The notes beneath the pieces were generated by a model. That model saw nothing but the letters and a program-made list of their open reading frames with translations, did not search any database and had not been told where the DNA came from. From contig NZ_JAJVKW010000004.1 of the NCBI RefSeq assembly GCF_024198255.1, forward strand, positions 496,001 through 560,000: 64,000 nucleotides of DNA, read 5' to 3'. The number at the start of each line of letters is the position of its first letter. Position 1 is the first letter of the stretch. Position numbers and translations under genes: made by a program. Shown here piece after piece: positions 1 through 10,904 of the stretch. The stretch is from Myxococcus guangdongensis (GTDB lineage: Bacteria; Myxococcota; Myxococcia; Myxococcales; Myxococcaceae).

Positions 1-3000
1 CGCTCCTCGCGCAGCCGGCGAGCGAAGACCGTGGGCTGGATGAGCTCGTCCTTGTCGAAGATGACCAGGGTGGCTCCGTTGAGCAGGGCGCCCCAGATCT
101 CCAACGTGGAGAGGTCGAACGTCACGGTGGTGACCTGGGCCACGCGGTCGTCGGGCCCCAGTCGGACCTGGTCCGGGTCCAGCGCCATGCGCGCCACGCC
201 TCGGTGCGGGATGCAGACGCCCTTGGGGCGCCCCGTGGAGCCCGAGGTGTAGATGATGTGGGCCAGGTCCTCCGCGGTGCTGTCGCCCGGCAGCGGCGTG
301 GCGTCAGCGCGCTCCAACGTGTCGAGCCGCACCGTGTGCCACGGCCCCTCCGGCAGCCGCGCACTCAACGTGCCGTCGGACACGAGGGCCGTGAGTCGTG
401 CGTCGTGGGCCATGAAGGCCAGTCGTTCGGTGGGGTGCTCCGGGTCGAGCGGGACGTAGGCTCCGCCCGCCTTGACGGTCGCCAGGAACGCGACGATGAG
501 GTCGGCGGAGCGGGGCAGGCACACGCCGACCTGGGGACGCCGACGGTCGACGCCCTGCGCGCGCAGCACCCGGGCGAGCGCATTGGCGCGGGCCTCGAGT
601 TCGGCATACGTCAGGTCGAGCCCACCGTGCCGCACGGCCACGGCGTCGGGGCTGCGCGCCACCTGGGCGGCGAAGAGCTCTCCGAGTGACGCCTGTGACG
701 GGTACGCACGTGCCGTGTCGTTCCACTCGACCAGCCACTGTTGGTGCTCGTCCTCGGAGAGCAACGAAGCCCGGGCGCAGGGACGTTCAGGCGCACGGAC
801 GAAGGACTCGGCGAGCTGGACGAAGCGCTCCGCCATCCGCGCGACGGTGCTCGCGGAGAACAGCGCGGTGGAGTACTCCAGGGCACCACGCCATCCGTGG
901 GCTGAAGGCTCCACCGAGAGGAAGAGCTCGAAGCGCGCCGTGCCGGTGTCCATCTCCAGCGGCGCGACCTGAACGCCTGGAAGCCGAAGCTGTCCACCCG
1001 GTGCGTTCTGGAGCGCGAACAGCACCTGGACCAGCGGGCTGCGCCCCGACTCGCGTTCGACGTGGAGCTCATCGACGAGCCGCTCGAAGGGATGCTCCTG
1101 GTGTGCGTAGGCGCCGAGGCACACGTCACGGGTGCGACGGAGGACCTCGCGGAAGGACGGGTTGCCCGAGAGGCGGGCGGGGAGGGGGAGGGTGTTGACG
1201 AAGAAGCCGATGAGCGCTTCGAGCTGGGGCCGCGTCCGATTGGCGATGGGCGAGCCGACGAGGAAGTCGAGCTGACCGGAGTAGCGGGAGAGCAGGAGCT
1301 GGAAGGTGGCCAGCAACGCCATGAAGAGCGTGGCGCCCTCATCCTGCGCGAGCCCTTCGAGGGCTTCGACCAGCGGCAGCGGAAGCGAGAAGCGGTGGAG
1401 CGCGCCCTCGAAGCGCTGACGCGATGGGCGCGGGAAATCGGTGGGCAGTGTGAGGACGTGAGGCACACCGTCCAGCACGCGCTTCCAGAATGTCTGCCGC
1501 GTGGCGAGGACGTCGCCCGAGAGCTGCACCCGCTGCCACGACGAGAAGTCAGCGTACTGGATGGACAACGGCAACAGGGCCGCGTCCTTGCCCTCGAGTC
1601 GCGCGGCGTACTCGGCGGTCAGCTCACGGAAGAGGACGCCGAAGGACCAGCCGTCGGAGATGATGTGGTGCAGGTTGAGCAACAGCACGTGTCGATGCTC
1701 GGCCCACGTCACGAGCATCGCTCGGAAGAGAGGCCCCCGTGCCAGGTCGAAGGGCCGTTCGGCTTCCTCCTGGAGCAGTCCTCGCGCTGCTCCTTGGGAC
1801 GCGGCGGACCGACGCTCCAGCGTCACGGACCACGACTCCAGGACATGCTGTTCAGGCGCCCCTTCGCCGGGGAAGCACGTGCGCAGGGACTCGTGCCGGG
1901 ACACCAGCGCCTGGAGGCTCTGCTCCAGCACGGAGACTTCGAGCGGCCCGTCCAACTGGAACGCCATCGGGAGCGAATAGACGGCGCTGCCCGGCATCCA
2001 CCGGTCGAGGAACCACAGTCGCTGCTGGGCGAACGAAGGGGCTCGGCGCTCGTCTCCCACGGCTCGCGGGATGAGGCCGGCATCCTCTGTCCCCGGAGCC
2101 TCCTCGAGTCCCGCGCACAGCTCGCGCAGGACGGGCCGGTCGAAGAGGGCCCGCAGCGGGATGTGTCGGCGCGTCGCCTCACGCATGCGGGTGACCGCCT
2201 GGGTCGCGAGCAGCGAGTGGCCTCCCAGGTCGAAGAAGTTCGCGGTGGCGCTCACCGCGTCCACCCCGAGCACCTCCGCCCAGATGCGCGCGACGGTCTG
2301 CTCGAGCACCGTCTGCGGCGCGATGAGCTCCGAGCCCGCGTGGGGCGCGGGCAGTCGCGCGCGGTCCACCTTGCCATTGGGCGTGAGCGGCAATTCCTCC
2401 ATCACCACGATGGCGGACGGGACCATGTGGCCGGGGAGCTGGCGCTGGACGTGCTCACGCAGCTCCGAGGACGTGGCCCTCGCGACGACATACGCGACCA
2501 GTCTCCGGTCTCCGGGCGAGTCCTCACGGACGAACGCGAGCGCCTCCGTCACACGCGCGTGCTGGCGCAGCGCGCTCTCCACCTCACCCAGCTCGATGCG
2601 GAAGCCTCGCAGCTTCACCTGATGGTCGCGCCGTCCGAGGAACTCCACCGCGCCATCCGGTCGCACGCGGGCGAGGTCCCCCGTGCGGTACATGCGACCT
2701 CCGGGCGTGTCGCTCCACGGGTCCGGCAGGAAGCGCTCACCCGTCAGGTCCGCGCGCTGCCAGTAGCCCCACGCGAGCCCCATGCCTCCCGTGTACAGCT
2801 CACCCACCTCACCATCCGGGACGGCGCGAAGCGACTCGTCCAGCACGTACATCCGCGTCCCGGAGATGGACCGACCGATGGCCACGGCCGTGGAGTCCTC
2901 CTCCGCCAGCACGCCCCGCATCGGGTGGAAGCTGGTGAAGGTCGTGTTCTCCGTGGGGCCGTAGAAGTTGACCAGTCGCACGTCGGGGAGCTGCGCCAGG

Positions 3001-3875
3001 GCCTTGCGTGCATGCGGCACGGAGAGGACCTCGCCGCCGGTGAGCAGCTCGCGCACCTTCGCCGTGCCGGGCAACCCCAGCTCCACGAGCTGATGGAACA
3101 GGCCCGTGGTCATCCAGACAATCGTCACCCCCTGCGCCTCGAGGAACGGCCCCAGCTCATCCAGTCCCTTGGCCCCTTGGGTGAACACCGCCAGTCGCGC
3201 CCCGTTGAGCAGCGCTCCCCAGATTTCGAACGTCGACGCATCGAAGGCGACGGGCGCGAGCTGCAGCAGCACGTCCTCGGGCCGCACGTCGACGTAGTTG
3301 GCCCCCAACACCAACCGCAGCACTCCGCGGTGCGGTACGCAGACACCCTTGGGCCTGCCCGTGGAACCCGAGGTGAAGACGACATACGCCAGGTCATCCG
3401 GGCACACGTCCCGCGCGGGCGGATGGTGGGGGAGCCCGGCCAGCGCGTCGCCGAGCCCATCCAGACACAGGCGCACGCCCTCCGAGGGCAGGCGCGGCAG
3501 CAGCGACGTGCGCGTGATGATGACTCGCACGTCCGCGTCCTGGGCCATCAGCGCCAGCCGCTCGGACGGGTAGTCCGGGTCGAGCGGCACGTACGCTCCG
3601 CCCGCCTTGAGGATGGCCAGCAGTGTGACGAGCAGCTCCGCCGACCGCGGCAGGCAGACACCCACCCGGGGATTCTCGCGTCCGACACCCTCGGCGCGCA
3701 GCCGCCACGCGAGCTGATTGGCCCGCCGTTCCAGCTCCGCGTACGTCAGGCTCAAGCCGTCACTGGTGAGCGCCAGGGAGTGGGGCCTCAGGGCGACCTG
3801 GGCTTCGAAGGCCTCCGGGATGCTGGCCGGAGAGGAGCGCTGCGGGAGGGTCGACAAGGAGGGGGCGTCGAGCAT
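1..3875 (-). CDS. Nonribosomal peptide synthetase, 5' part (A-T-C-A visible), cut by window edge
   Basis: This is the N-terminal 1,291 residues of a multimodular NRPS. It opens directly with an adenylation domain (about residues 12-500; core motif FTSGSTGRPKG, later YGPTENTT). A carrier domain with the phosphopantetheine site FFDLGGHSLL follows near residue 546. Next is a condensation domain with the active-site motif HHIISDG near residue 735, of LCL-like appearance. A second adenylation domain begins near residue 1040, carries YTSGSTGRPKG and runs off the window. Starting with A-T and no condensation domain suggests an initiation module. I read the first specificity code as D-A-F-W-L-G-F-T-F-K, nearest to valine-type codes I know, so a hydrophobic first residue is a weak guess. 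The ATG at 3875 has no strong ribosome-binding site; an in-frame ATG at 3920 is the alternative. The PPTase and type II thioesterase near 60 kb could serve it. Confidence 0.93.
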   Translation of the reverse strand, partial: MLDAPSLSTLPQRSSPASIPEAFEAQVALRPHSLALTSDGLSLTYAELERRANQLAWRLRAEGVGRENPRVGVCLPRSAELLVTLLAILKAGGAYVPLDPDYPSERLALMAQDADVRVIITRTSLLPRLPSEGVRLCLDGLGDALAGLPHHPPARDVCPDDLAYVVFTSGSTGRPKGVCVPHRGVLRLVLGANYVDVRPEDVLLQLAPVAFDASTFEIWGALLNGARLAVFTQGAKGLDELGPFLEAQGVTIVWMTTGLFHQLVELGLPGTAKVRELLTGGEVLSVPHARKALAQLPDVRLVNFYGPTENTTFTSFHPMRGVLAEEDSTAVAIGRSISGTRMYVLDESLRAVPDGEVGELYTGGMGLAWGYWQRADLTGERFLPDPWSDTPGGRMYRTGDLARVRPDGAVEFLGRRDHQVKLRGFRIELGEVESALRQHARVTEALAFVREDSPGDRRLVAYVVARATSSELREHVQRQLPGHMVPSAIVVMEELPLTPNGKVDRARLPAPHAGSELIAPQTVLEQTVARIWAEVLGVDAVSATANFFDLGGHSLLATQAVTRMREATRRHIPLRALFDRPVLRELCAGLEEAPGTEDAGLIPRAVGDERRAPSFAQQRLWFLDRWMPGSAVYSLPMAFQLDGPLEVSVLEQSLQALVSRHESLRTCFPGEGAPEQHVLESWSVTLERRSAASQGAARGLLQEEAERPFDLARGPLFRAMLVTWAEHRHVLLLNLHHIISDGWSFGVLFRELTAEYAARLEGKDAALLPLSIQYADFSSWQRVQLSGDVLATRQTFWKRVLDGVPHVLTLPTDFPRPSRQRFEGALHRFSLPLPLVEALEGLAQDEGATLFMALLATFQLLLSRYSGQLDFLVGSPIANRTRPQLEALIGFFVNTLPLPARLSGNPSFREVLRRTRDVCLGAYAHQEHPFERLVDELHVERESGRSPLVQVLFALQNAPGGQLRLPGVQVAPLEMDTGTARFELFLSVEPSAHGWRGALEYSTALFSASTVARMAERFVQLAESFVRAPERPCARASLLSEDEHQQWLVEWNDTARAYPSQASLGELFAAQVARSPDAVAVRHGGLDLTYAELEARANALARVLRAQGVDRRRPQVGVCLPRSADLIVAFLATVKAGGAYVPLDPEHPTERLAFMAHDARLTALVSDGTLSARLPEGPWHTVRLDTLERADATPLPGDSTAEDLAHIIYTSGSTGRPKGVCIPHRGVARMALDPDQVRLGPDDRVAQVTTVTFDLSTLEIWGALLNGATLVIFDKDELIQPTVFARRLREE

Positions 3876-4027
3876 GTCAACGCGTCGCCCCCAGGAGATG
3901 AGAGACGGTGGCTGCCGCATGCGACACGGCAGCCGATGGGATGGGGCGTCACGCGTGAGACATATCTAGGAGGCTTGGCCAGACAGACGCAAGATTGGCT
4001 GCCCCTCCCCGCCCTGGTGAGGCGGAT

Positions 4028-4049
4028 CTGAAACCCGGCTGTGTTTCAG
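4028..4049 (-). terminator. Hairpin downstream of the propeller-cytochrome gene
   Basis: A perfect 7-bp inverted repeat (CTGAAAC, 8-nt loop, GTTTCAG) lies 11 bp past the stop codon at 4060 of the minus-strand cytochrome gene. No T-run follows, so it may be a terminator or only a stabilising 3' hairpin. Confidence 0.4.
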
Positions 4050-4059
4050 TCCGGTGTTC

Positions 4060-6855
4060 TCACGGGTGACTCGTCGGGTCCGCCGGGTTCGTTCCGGCCG
4101 CGCGCTCGTCGCCATCACGCGCGCCGTCGAGGTCCCGGTCGATGCCGATGCGCGTCCCCGAGCCGAGCGGCACGCAGGTGTACGTCAACACTCCGCCACT
4201 CGCGACGGTGGCCGCGCGCAGCGGCCCATTGCCCACGGGTGGCAGGGCTTGTCGGTCCGACGTGAACTTCCCCCCACCCACGTAGAGGAAGCCCACCTCC
4301 TGCGAGCCCATCCGGCCCTTGGCCACCAGGTCACACTCGCCCGCGTCCGCTCGCGCCACCATCAGGTCGATGCGAGGCCCCGCCACACCCACCCGCGCGG
4401 CCGTCAGCGTCACCTGCTGTCCGACGATGGGCGCCAGGTTGGTGTCGAAGGCGAGCATGAACTGCTCCATGTCCAGCTTCGCCTGGTGGCCCGCGGGCGT
4501 GTTCGGGATGCCCACGGAGTTGAAGATGGGGTGGAAGTCGAAGCCGCTGTTGAACGTGAACAGCGTGGGGACGCTGCCGTCGCTCAGGAAGCCGAAGCCC
4601 CGGACCTGGTCTCCCAGGAAGGGGTCGATGGGGGAGTTGCCGCTGACGAACGGCGCGCCGAACATGCCCACCTTCTGGTACGCGTTGCGCAGGTGCGGCA
4701 CCTTCGGGAACTGCGGCTCCACGTCGAACGACGACTGGCCCGCCGTGCCGAAGAAGCCCTTGAACGGGCCCTCGGAGGGATTCGCCTGCGGGTCGATGAC
4801 GTGGCACGCGCCGCAGGCGCCGTGGAAGAAGGTCGTCGTGTTCAGGAAGAAGTCCCGCCCCGCCGCCTGCGCGGGCGTCAGCGAGTTGTCCAGGTGGCGG
4901 ATGGGGTTGGGCGGATAGACGACCTGGAGCGCGAAGTCGGTGAACTTCTGCATCTGCGCCGGCGTGAGCGGGGTGTCGCGGCCCAGCAGGTCCACGAAGG
5001 CTGGGTTGAACTGCTTGAAGGCCGCCGCCTCGTCATGGGAGCCCGAGTTGGGCTGCGCCGTGGCCGCGTCGAAGCCGCCGTTGCGGTCGCCTCGCCAGTG
5101 CATCGGGCCCTGGTTCGCCATGCCGCGCAGGCTCTGCGTGGCCATGGGGCCCTTGAGCGGATGGAAGGCCGTGGACTGGCCGAACGTCGGGTCGTCGCCG
5201 AACTCCGGGAGGATGGGGACGATGGGGCTCGGGTTGGCCTTCACCGCGCCGTCCGGGTTGCCCAGGTCCCACGACAGGCTGTCGAAGTCGCCGAAGATGT
5301 GGCAGCTGCCGCACGACGAATCGCCATGGCTGGAGCTCAGCCGCGCGTCGTAGAGGAAGGGCCGGCCTTCGACGACGCTCGCGGGCTCCGGGTTGTACAT
5401 GGGCAGGTGGGCGATCTCCTGGCGCGTCGTCGTGTTGATGACGGAGATGGCGTTGTCGAAGCGCGTCAGCACGTAGATGCGCCGCCGGGCCTCGTCCAGC
5501 ACCATGCCCGTGGGTCCGCCGCCGGAGAGGACGATTTGATTCGCCGTGCTCGGCACGAAGGTGCCGTTCTCCAGCGCGGCCGTGGAGTAGACGCCCAGCT
5601 TCGACGACCCGAACGCCGCCACGAACAGCGTCGAGCCGTCCGCCGTCACCGCCATGCCCAGCGGCTGCGCCAGGCTCTTCTCGCTCTCCGCGTTGGGTGT
5701 GGGCGCGCAACAGACGTCGTAGTCGATGTGCTTGTTGAGGTGGCGCGGCGTCACGCTCGAGCCGCCGAGCACGGTGATGCGGCTCTCGTGCAGGTGGCCA
5801 CGCAGCGAGCTGCCCGCGAAGGTGCCCGGGCCCTCGAAGCGCAGATCGTTCCGCGCCTCGGTGTTGCTGACGTACACCTTCCCGTTGACCGGGTTGACGG
5901 CCATGTTGAACAGGATGGTGCCCACGCCCGAGTACACGCTCCCCGGCCCGTTGACTGGCGCGGGCGGGTTGGCGTTGGCGTTGAGGGTGAAGACGTCCTT
6001 GTCCGGGAGCGAGAAGCGCACCGATGATGTCCACGAGCGGTTCAGCACGTCCACCCAGTCCTGGCCGTTGTGTTTGAGGAGGACGCCGCACTCGGGGGCG
6101 CGGACGCCCGCGAAGTTGGTGTTGGGACCGGGGACCCCGCCCACGGCCTCGCCGCCGTCCGGCACCGCCAGCTCATGCATCACCGTGGTGCGGTTGCCGG
6201 AGTGGAAGGCCGCCGCGTACACGCGCGAGCCGTCCGGCGTCACCGCCAGCGCCCGGGGCGTGTCCGCGAACAGCGAGACGATGGTGAGTGGCGTGCCGCC
6301 CAGCGTCGAGCCCAGCTGGTCCGAGTCGAACACCCACACGTCCGCGCGGCCGATGCCCGGCGTGGTGAGCTTCGGGTCGAACGGCGCGTTCTGTCCGCGG
6401 TGCGCCGCGGTGATGAACGCGCGCCGGCGCCCGGGGCCCGCGAAGACCACGTCGCGGGGCTCGTCGCCCACGAGCAACGTCCGCGTCACCAAGCCGCCCT
6501 GGCCGTCCGCGTCCACGCGCACCACGCTGACGCTGTCCGACAGATGGTTGACGACCCAGACCTCATCGTTCGTCCGCGCGGCCACCGCCACGGGCTCCAG
6601 CCCCACGGGCACCGAGCCGCGGTGGGTGAGGCCGTTGTTCGCGACGCGGAAGATCTCCAACCGGTTGTCCGGCGTGTTGATGGCGAAGAGCAGCTTGCCA
6701 TCGGGGGACAGCGCGAGCGGCCGCACCTGACCACTCTCGAACAGCGTGAAGGGCGCGGCCTGGGCGCTGGGGCCCATCGCGACTCCCGTCATCAACAACA
6801 GCGCGACGACGCTTCTTACGGCACCAACTCGAACAGCCGTACACGGGGCTTTCAT
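4060..6855 (-). CDS. Secreted YncE-like beta-propeller fused to a diheme cytochrome c
   Basis: The 931-residue protein begins with a signal peptide (hydrophobic about residues 13-33, cut near AQAA). It then has a run of YncE/surface-antigen-type propeller repeats (LALSPDGKLLFAINT, MAVNPVNGKVYVSNT, GMAVTADGSTLFVAAFG). The C-terminal half carries two c-type heme sites, CGSCH near residue 516 and CGACH near 682, and the segment GPMHWRGDRNG, which is typical of diheme peroxidase-like cytochromes. The tail GIDRDLDGARDGDE looks like a calcium-binding loop. It should work in the periplasm or at the cell surface as an electron-transfer or oxidase-type protein; the substrate is unknown. The ATG at 6855 is preceded by GGAG at a good distance. 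It is single and divergent from the pirin gene. Confidence 0.85.
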   Translation of the reverse strand: MKAPCTAVRVGAVRSVVALLLMTGVAMGPSAQAAPFTLFESGQVRPLALSPDGKLLFAINTPDNRLEIFRVANNGLTHRGSVPVGLEPVAVAARTNDEVWVVNHLSDSVSVVRVDADGQGGLVTRTLLVGDEPRDVVFAGPGRRRAFITAAHRGQNAPFDPKLTTPGIGRADVWVFDSDQLGSTLGGTPLTIVSLFADTPRALAVTPDGSRVYAAAFHSGNRTTVMHELAVPDGGEAVGGVPGPNTNFAGVRAPECGVLLKHNGQDWVDVLNRSWTSSVRFSLPDKDVFTLNANANPPAPVNGPGSVYSGVGTILFNMAVNPVNGKVYVSNTEARNDLRFEGPGTFAGSSLRGHLHESRITVLGGSSVTPRHLNKHIDYDVCCAPTPNAESEKSLAQPLGMAVTADGSTLFVAAFGSSKLGVYSTAALENGTFVPSTANQIVLSGGGPTGMVLDEARRRIYVLTRFDNAISVINTTTRQEIAHLPMYNPEPASVVEGRPFLYDARLSSSHGDSSCGSCHIFGDFDSLSWDLGNPDGAVKANPSPIVPILPEFGDDPTFGQSTAFHPLKGPMATQSLRGMANQGPMHWRGDRNGGFDAATAQPNSGSHDEAAAFKQFNPAFVDLLGRDTPLTPAQMQKFTDFALQVVYPPNPIRHLDNSLTPAQAAGRDFFLNTTTFFHGACGACHVIDPQANPSEGPFKGFFGTAGQSSFDVEPQFPKVPHLRNAYQKVGMFGAPFVSGNSPIDPFLGDQVRGFGFLSDGSVPTLFTFNSGFDFHPIFNSVGIPNTPAGHQAKLDMEQFMLAFDTNLAPIVGQQVTLTAARVGVAGPRIDLMVARADAGECDLVAKGRMGSQEVGFLYVGGGKFTSDRQALPPVGNGPLRAATVASGGVLTYTCVPLGSGTRIGIDRDLDGARDGDERAAGTNPADPTSHP

Positions 6856-6893
6856 GATGATGCGCTCCAGGGGTGAGTGACGAATCCCTCCCT

Positions 6894-6911
6894 CCGTCAG
6901 GGGAGTGACGG
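6894..6911. promoter_or_regulatory. Perfect inverted repeat in the divergent cytochrome/pirin intergenic region
   Basis: CCGTCA-GGGGAG-TGACGG is a perfect 6+6 bp dyad in the 262-bp space between the divergent starts at 6855 and 7118, 39 bp upstream of the cytochrome start. A repressor or activator site is possible. A short dyad can also occur by chance in GC-rich DNA. Confidence 0.25.
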
Positions 6912-7117
6912 CAGGGTGGGAATGGGCAATCTTCCGTGGTTCCGCCCCGTGGCGTAAATGCTGGCATCACCCTGCGTGAAGGACTGACACGCGAGCGGGC
7001 CGCGCTTGACAGACGCCATTCGTTGAGTCGCGAAGGGGACGGGTGGTTGGGACTGGAGCGTCCGGACCGACCCATGGCATGTGTGGACGCGCTGGACCTT
7101 GACAGGAGTGTGAGCGG

Positions 7118-8065
7118 ATGGCCTGGAAGATGCCCGAAGAACCCTTTGTCGACGCGGAGCCCGACTCCCTGCTGGAGACCGTCATCGTCCCACGCACGAG
7201 GGACTTGGGGGACGGCTTCGAGGTACGCCGGGCGCTGCCGTCGTCGCGGCGGCGGATGGTGGGCCCGTTCATCTTCATGGACCAGATGGGCCCCGCGGTG
7301 CTCCAGGCCGGCAAGGGGCTGGACGTGCGGCCCCATCCGCACATCGGTCTGGCCACGGTGACGTACCTGTTCGAGGGCGAGGTGCTCCACCGCGACTCGC
7401 TGGGCGTGGTGCAGCGCATCCGTCCCGGCGCGGTGAACTGGATGGTGGCGGGGCGCGGAATCGTCCACTCGGAGCGGACGCCCCCGGAGCTGCGGGTCTC
7501 ATCGAACCGGATGTTCGGCATCCAGTTCTGGGTGGCGCTGCCCGGCAAGCACGAGGAGGACGCGCCGTCGTTCGTCCACACGCCGTCGGAGGCGCTGCCC
7601 GTGGTGCGGGACGGTGGCGTCGAGCTCAAGCTCATCGCGGGGGAGATGGCGGGCGCGCGCTCGCCGGTGACGACGCAGTCGGCGCTCTTCTACGCGGACG
7701 TGAAGCTGGACGCGGGGGCGCGGATTCCCGTGCCCACGGTGCACGAGGAGCGCGGCCTCTTCGTCGCGGAGGGACAGGTGGAGGTGGGCGGCGAGAGCTT
7801 CGGCCCCGGGCAACTCCTGGTGCTGCGTCCGGGCAAGGAGGTGGTGGCGCGAGGCGGCGGCACCACGCGCTCGCGGCTGCTGCTCTTCGGCGGTGAGCCG
7901 ATGGACGGGCCCCGGCACATCTGGTGGAACTTCGTCTCCAGCTCGAAGGAGCGCATCGAGCAGGCCAAGGAGGACTGGACGGCCCAGCGCATCGGCCAGG
8001 TCCCCAGTGAGTCGGAGTTCATCCCGCTGCCGGAGCCCGAGCCGAGCGTGCCCCGCTATCCCTGA
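7118..8065 (+). CDS. Pirin family protein
   Basis: The 315-residue protein has the bicupin pirin pattern. The N-terminal cupin contains [17 protein letters not shown] followed by GRGIVHSER, which supplies the three histidines and one glutamate that bind iron in pirins. The C-terminal cupin contains the pirin-C pattern around [16 protein letters not shown]. Bacterial pirins are cytosolic; some have quercetinase activity and others bind metabolic enzymes or regulators, so the exact role here is open. The ATG at 7118 has AGGAG about 12 bp upstream. The gene is transcribed alone, divergent from the cytochrome gene. Confidence 0.92.
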   Translation: MAWKMPEEPFVDAEPDSLLETVIVPRTRDLGDGFEVRRALPSSRRRMVGPFIFMDQMGPAVLQAGKGLDVRPHPHIGLATVTYLFEGEVLHRDSLGVVQRIRPGAVNWMVAGRGIVHSERTPPELRVSSNRMFGIQFWVALPGKHEEDAPSFVHTPSEALPVVRDGGVELKLIAGEMAGARSPVTTQSALFYADVKLDAGARIPVPTVHEERGLFVAEGQVEVGGESFGPGQLLVLRPGKEVVARGGGTTRSRLLLFGGEPMDGPRHIWWNFVSSSKERIEQAKEDWTAQRIGQVPSESEFIPLPEPEPSVPRYP

Positions 8066-8582
8066 CGTGTCCCGCGGGACGCGGGCTCTCGTCCCCGCAG
8101 GCGTCATGCGTCTGCGGGGAGTGGGGGCGGCCCGCCGAGACGCCCGGACATTGAACAGACACTCCAACCTTTCGTGAGTCCCCGCTCGGACCGAAGGGAA
8201 GCCGACGAGCGAGTGGGTCTGGCTGTGTTTGGATGGTGCCGTGAGGCTCTCGGTGTCATTGCTTGCGTGTCGGCCTGGGGGCGGTTGTCTCCGCCCGGAG
8301 CCGCGGATGGGTATGCGCGACTGAGAGGAGTTGCCGCGCTCGCGACGGCCCATGGCGTGGGCGAGCTGAGCTGGGGCCCCTGGGCAATCGCTGACCCTGC
8401 TCATCGAGAAGCCCGAGCCGCTGGCGCAGGCCGTGCGTCTCCAACGAGAGGGCCGTCTGGTGTTCTGCCGCGCTTCTGACGCTTGGCGGCATTGCCTCTC
8501 AGGGGCGCGCATGGGCAAATCCCTCTCAGGATGGTAATCTGGGAGGGCCGTACAACCCATGGACTTGTTCCTGGAGGCACGA
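8066..8582. other. Intergenic region without an intact gene
   Basis: There is no convincing complete reading frame in these 517 bases. A short stretch at 8391-8537 has strongly coding-like third-position G/C and is listed separately as a possible gene remnant. The upstream part, 8066-8390, has stops in all plausible frames and no structure I could recognise. Confidence 0.5.
8391..8537 (+). pseudogene. Possible C-terminal remnant of a degraded gene
   Basis: The frame reading LTLLIEKPEPLAQAVRLQRE and ending at TAA 8535-8537 uses almost only G/C at third positions for its first 20 codons, as real genes here do. It has no start codon, and an in-frame TGA lies just upstream (about 8368). It could be the tail of a frameshifted or decayed gene. 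I do not recognise the family. The call rests only on codon pattern. Confidence 0.25.
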
Positions 8583-8870
8583 ATGCAGGCTGGAAGGATC
8601 GTCAGCGGTGCGTTGCTTGCTGTGGGGTTGGTGCTGGCGGGTTGTGGTGACCCCATGATGGAAGACACTGATGCCCCGGAGACCGCCTCTCGTGAGGCGC
8701 TGGTGCCCGACTGTCAGGACACCACGGAGGGGGTCATCTGCTACTCCGATGCGAGCTACACGGTGATCGTCGGTTACGTGGGCTGTGGTTGTGAAGGTCG
8801 CTGGTCGCGTTGGGGCGACACGTCGACGCTCTATTTCGTCCCCACGGACGCGTGTTTCGAGGAGCCGTGA
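8583..8870 (+). CDS. Small lipoprotein, first of a tandem pair (DUF6289-like)
   Basis: This 95-residue precursor begins MQAGRIVSGALLAVGLVLAGC, a clear lipoprotein signal with lipobox LAGC, leaving a mature peptide of about 75 residues. The mature part contains ICYSDASYTVIVGYVGCGC and a WG-containing tail. That resembles the small secreted DUF6289-type peptides (YSDA..T.VVG...C), but this is from memory. ATG 8583 has GGAGG five bases upstream; an in-frame ATG at 8559 is less likely because it would bury the signal peptide. The next gene, 38 bp downstream, is a paralogue. The function is unknown. Confidence 0.75.
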   Translation: MQAGRIVSGALLAVGLVLAGCGDPMMEDTDAPETASREALVPDCQDTTEGVICYSDASYTVIVGYVGCGCEGRWSRWGDTSTLYFVPTDACFEEP

Positions 8871-8908
8871 ATCGTCGTTCAACCCATGAGTCGATGCTGG
8901 AGGCACGT

Positions 8909-9184
8909 ATGAAAACGGGAAGCTTCATCCGCGGTGCGTTGCTCGCGGCGGGTCTGATGATGGTGGGCTGTGGTGGTCCCGTGGTGGAGGACGCCGAGGC
9001 GCAGGACCTCACCTCGCGTGAGGATGCCGCCCCCAACTGCAATGGGGTGTACTACGAGCACACGTATTACCGCGACGACACGTACACGACCATCGTGGGC
9101 TCTCGGGCTTGTGACTGTTCCTTCTATTCGGGCTTCGGTCGGATCAGCGCGTTCGTCGAGTCCTACTATGGGACGTGTGGTTAG
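8909..9184 (+). CDS. Small lipoprotein, second of a tandem pair (DUF6289-like)
   Basis: This 91-residue precursor starts MKTGSFIRGALLAAGLMMVGC with a lipobox-like MVGC. It is a diverged copy of its upstream neighbour. Both share the CTGGAGGCACG leader, the signal peptide pattern, a short acidic linker ending SRE, and a core with a D-x-Y-T-x-IVG motif and nearby cysteines (here DDTYTTIVGSRACDCS). The mature part is rich in Tyr and Thr. The ribosome-binding GGAGG lies 6 bp before ATG 8909. A strong terminator follows. It is probably surface or periplasmic; the role is unknown. Confidence 0.75.
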   Translation: MKTGSFIRGALLAAGLMMVGCGGPVVEDAEAQDLTSREDAAPNCNGVYYEHTYYRDDTYTTIVGSRACDCSFYSGFGRISAFVESYYGTCG

Positions 9185-9205
9185 CGCGTCACGCTGAAAC
9201 GAAGA

Positions 9206-9237
9206 CGGCCCGCCCCGGAGTGCTCCGGAGCGGGCCG
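9206..9237. terminator. Bidirectional terminator between the small lipoproteins and hutH
   Basis: The stem CGGCCCGC-C-CCGGAG / CTCCGG-A-GCGGGCCG has one internal mismatch and a 2-nt loop. It sits between the convergent ends at 9184 and 9268. Confidence 0.75.
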
Positions 9238-9267
9238 CGGTGTGTCTGGCAATGACAGGCGTCGGGC

Positions 9268-10794
<1,527 letters not shown>

Positions 10795-10904
10795 TGGGGG
10801 CTCCAAGGGGTGGTTGGAATGCGGGACAGCCGGCAGCGGGGCTTTACACCGGGGAGTGGGGCTCGTATAGGTCCGCGCGACTGAAGAGGGAGGTCACGGT
10901 TCCC

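Noticed and set aside
1062..4031. 989-codon open frame on the plus strand
   Set aside because: It lies antisense to the NRPS, whose domains and motifs are unambiguous. Long antisense frames are normal in DNA this rich in G and C, and its protein has no recognisable domain.
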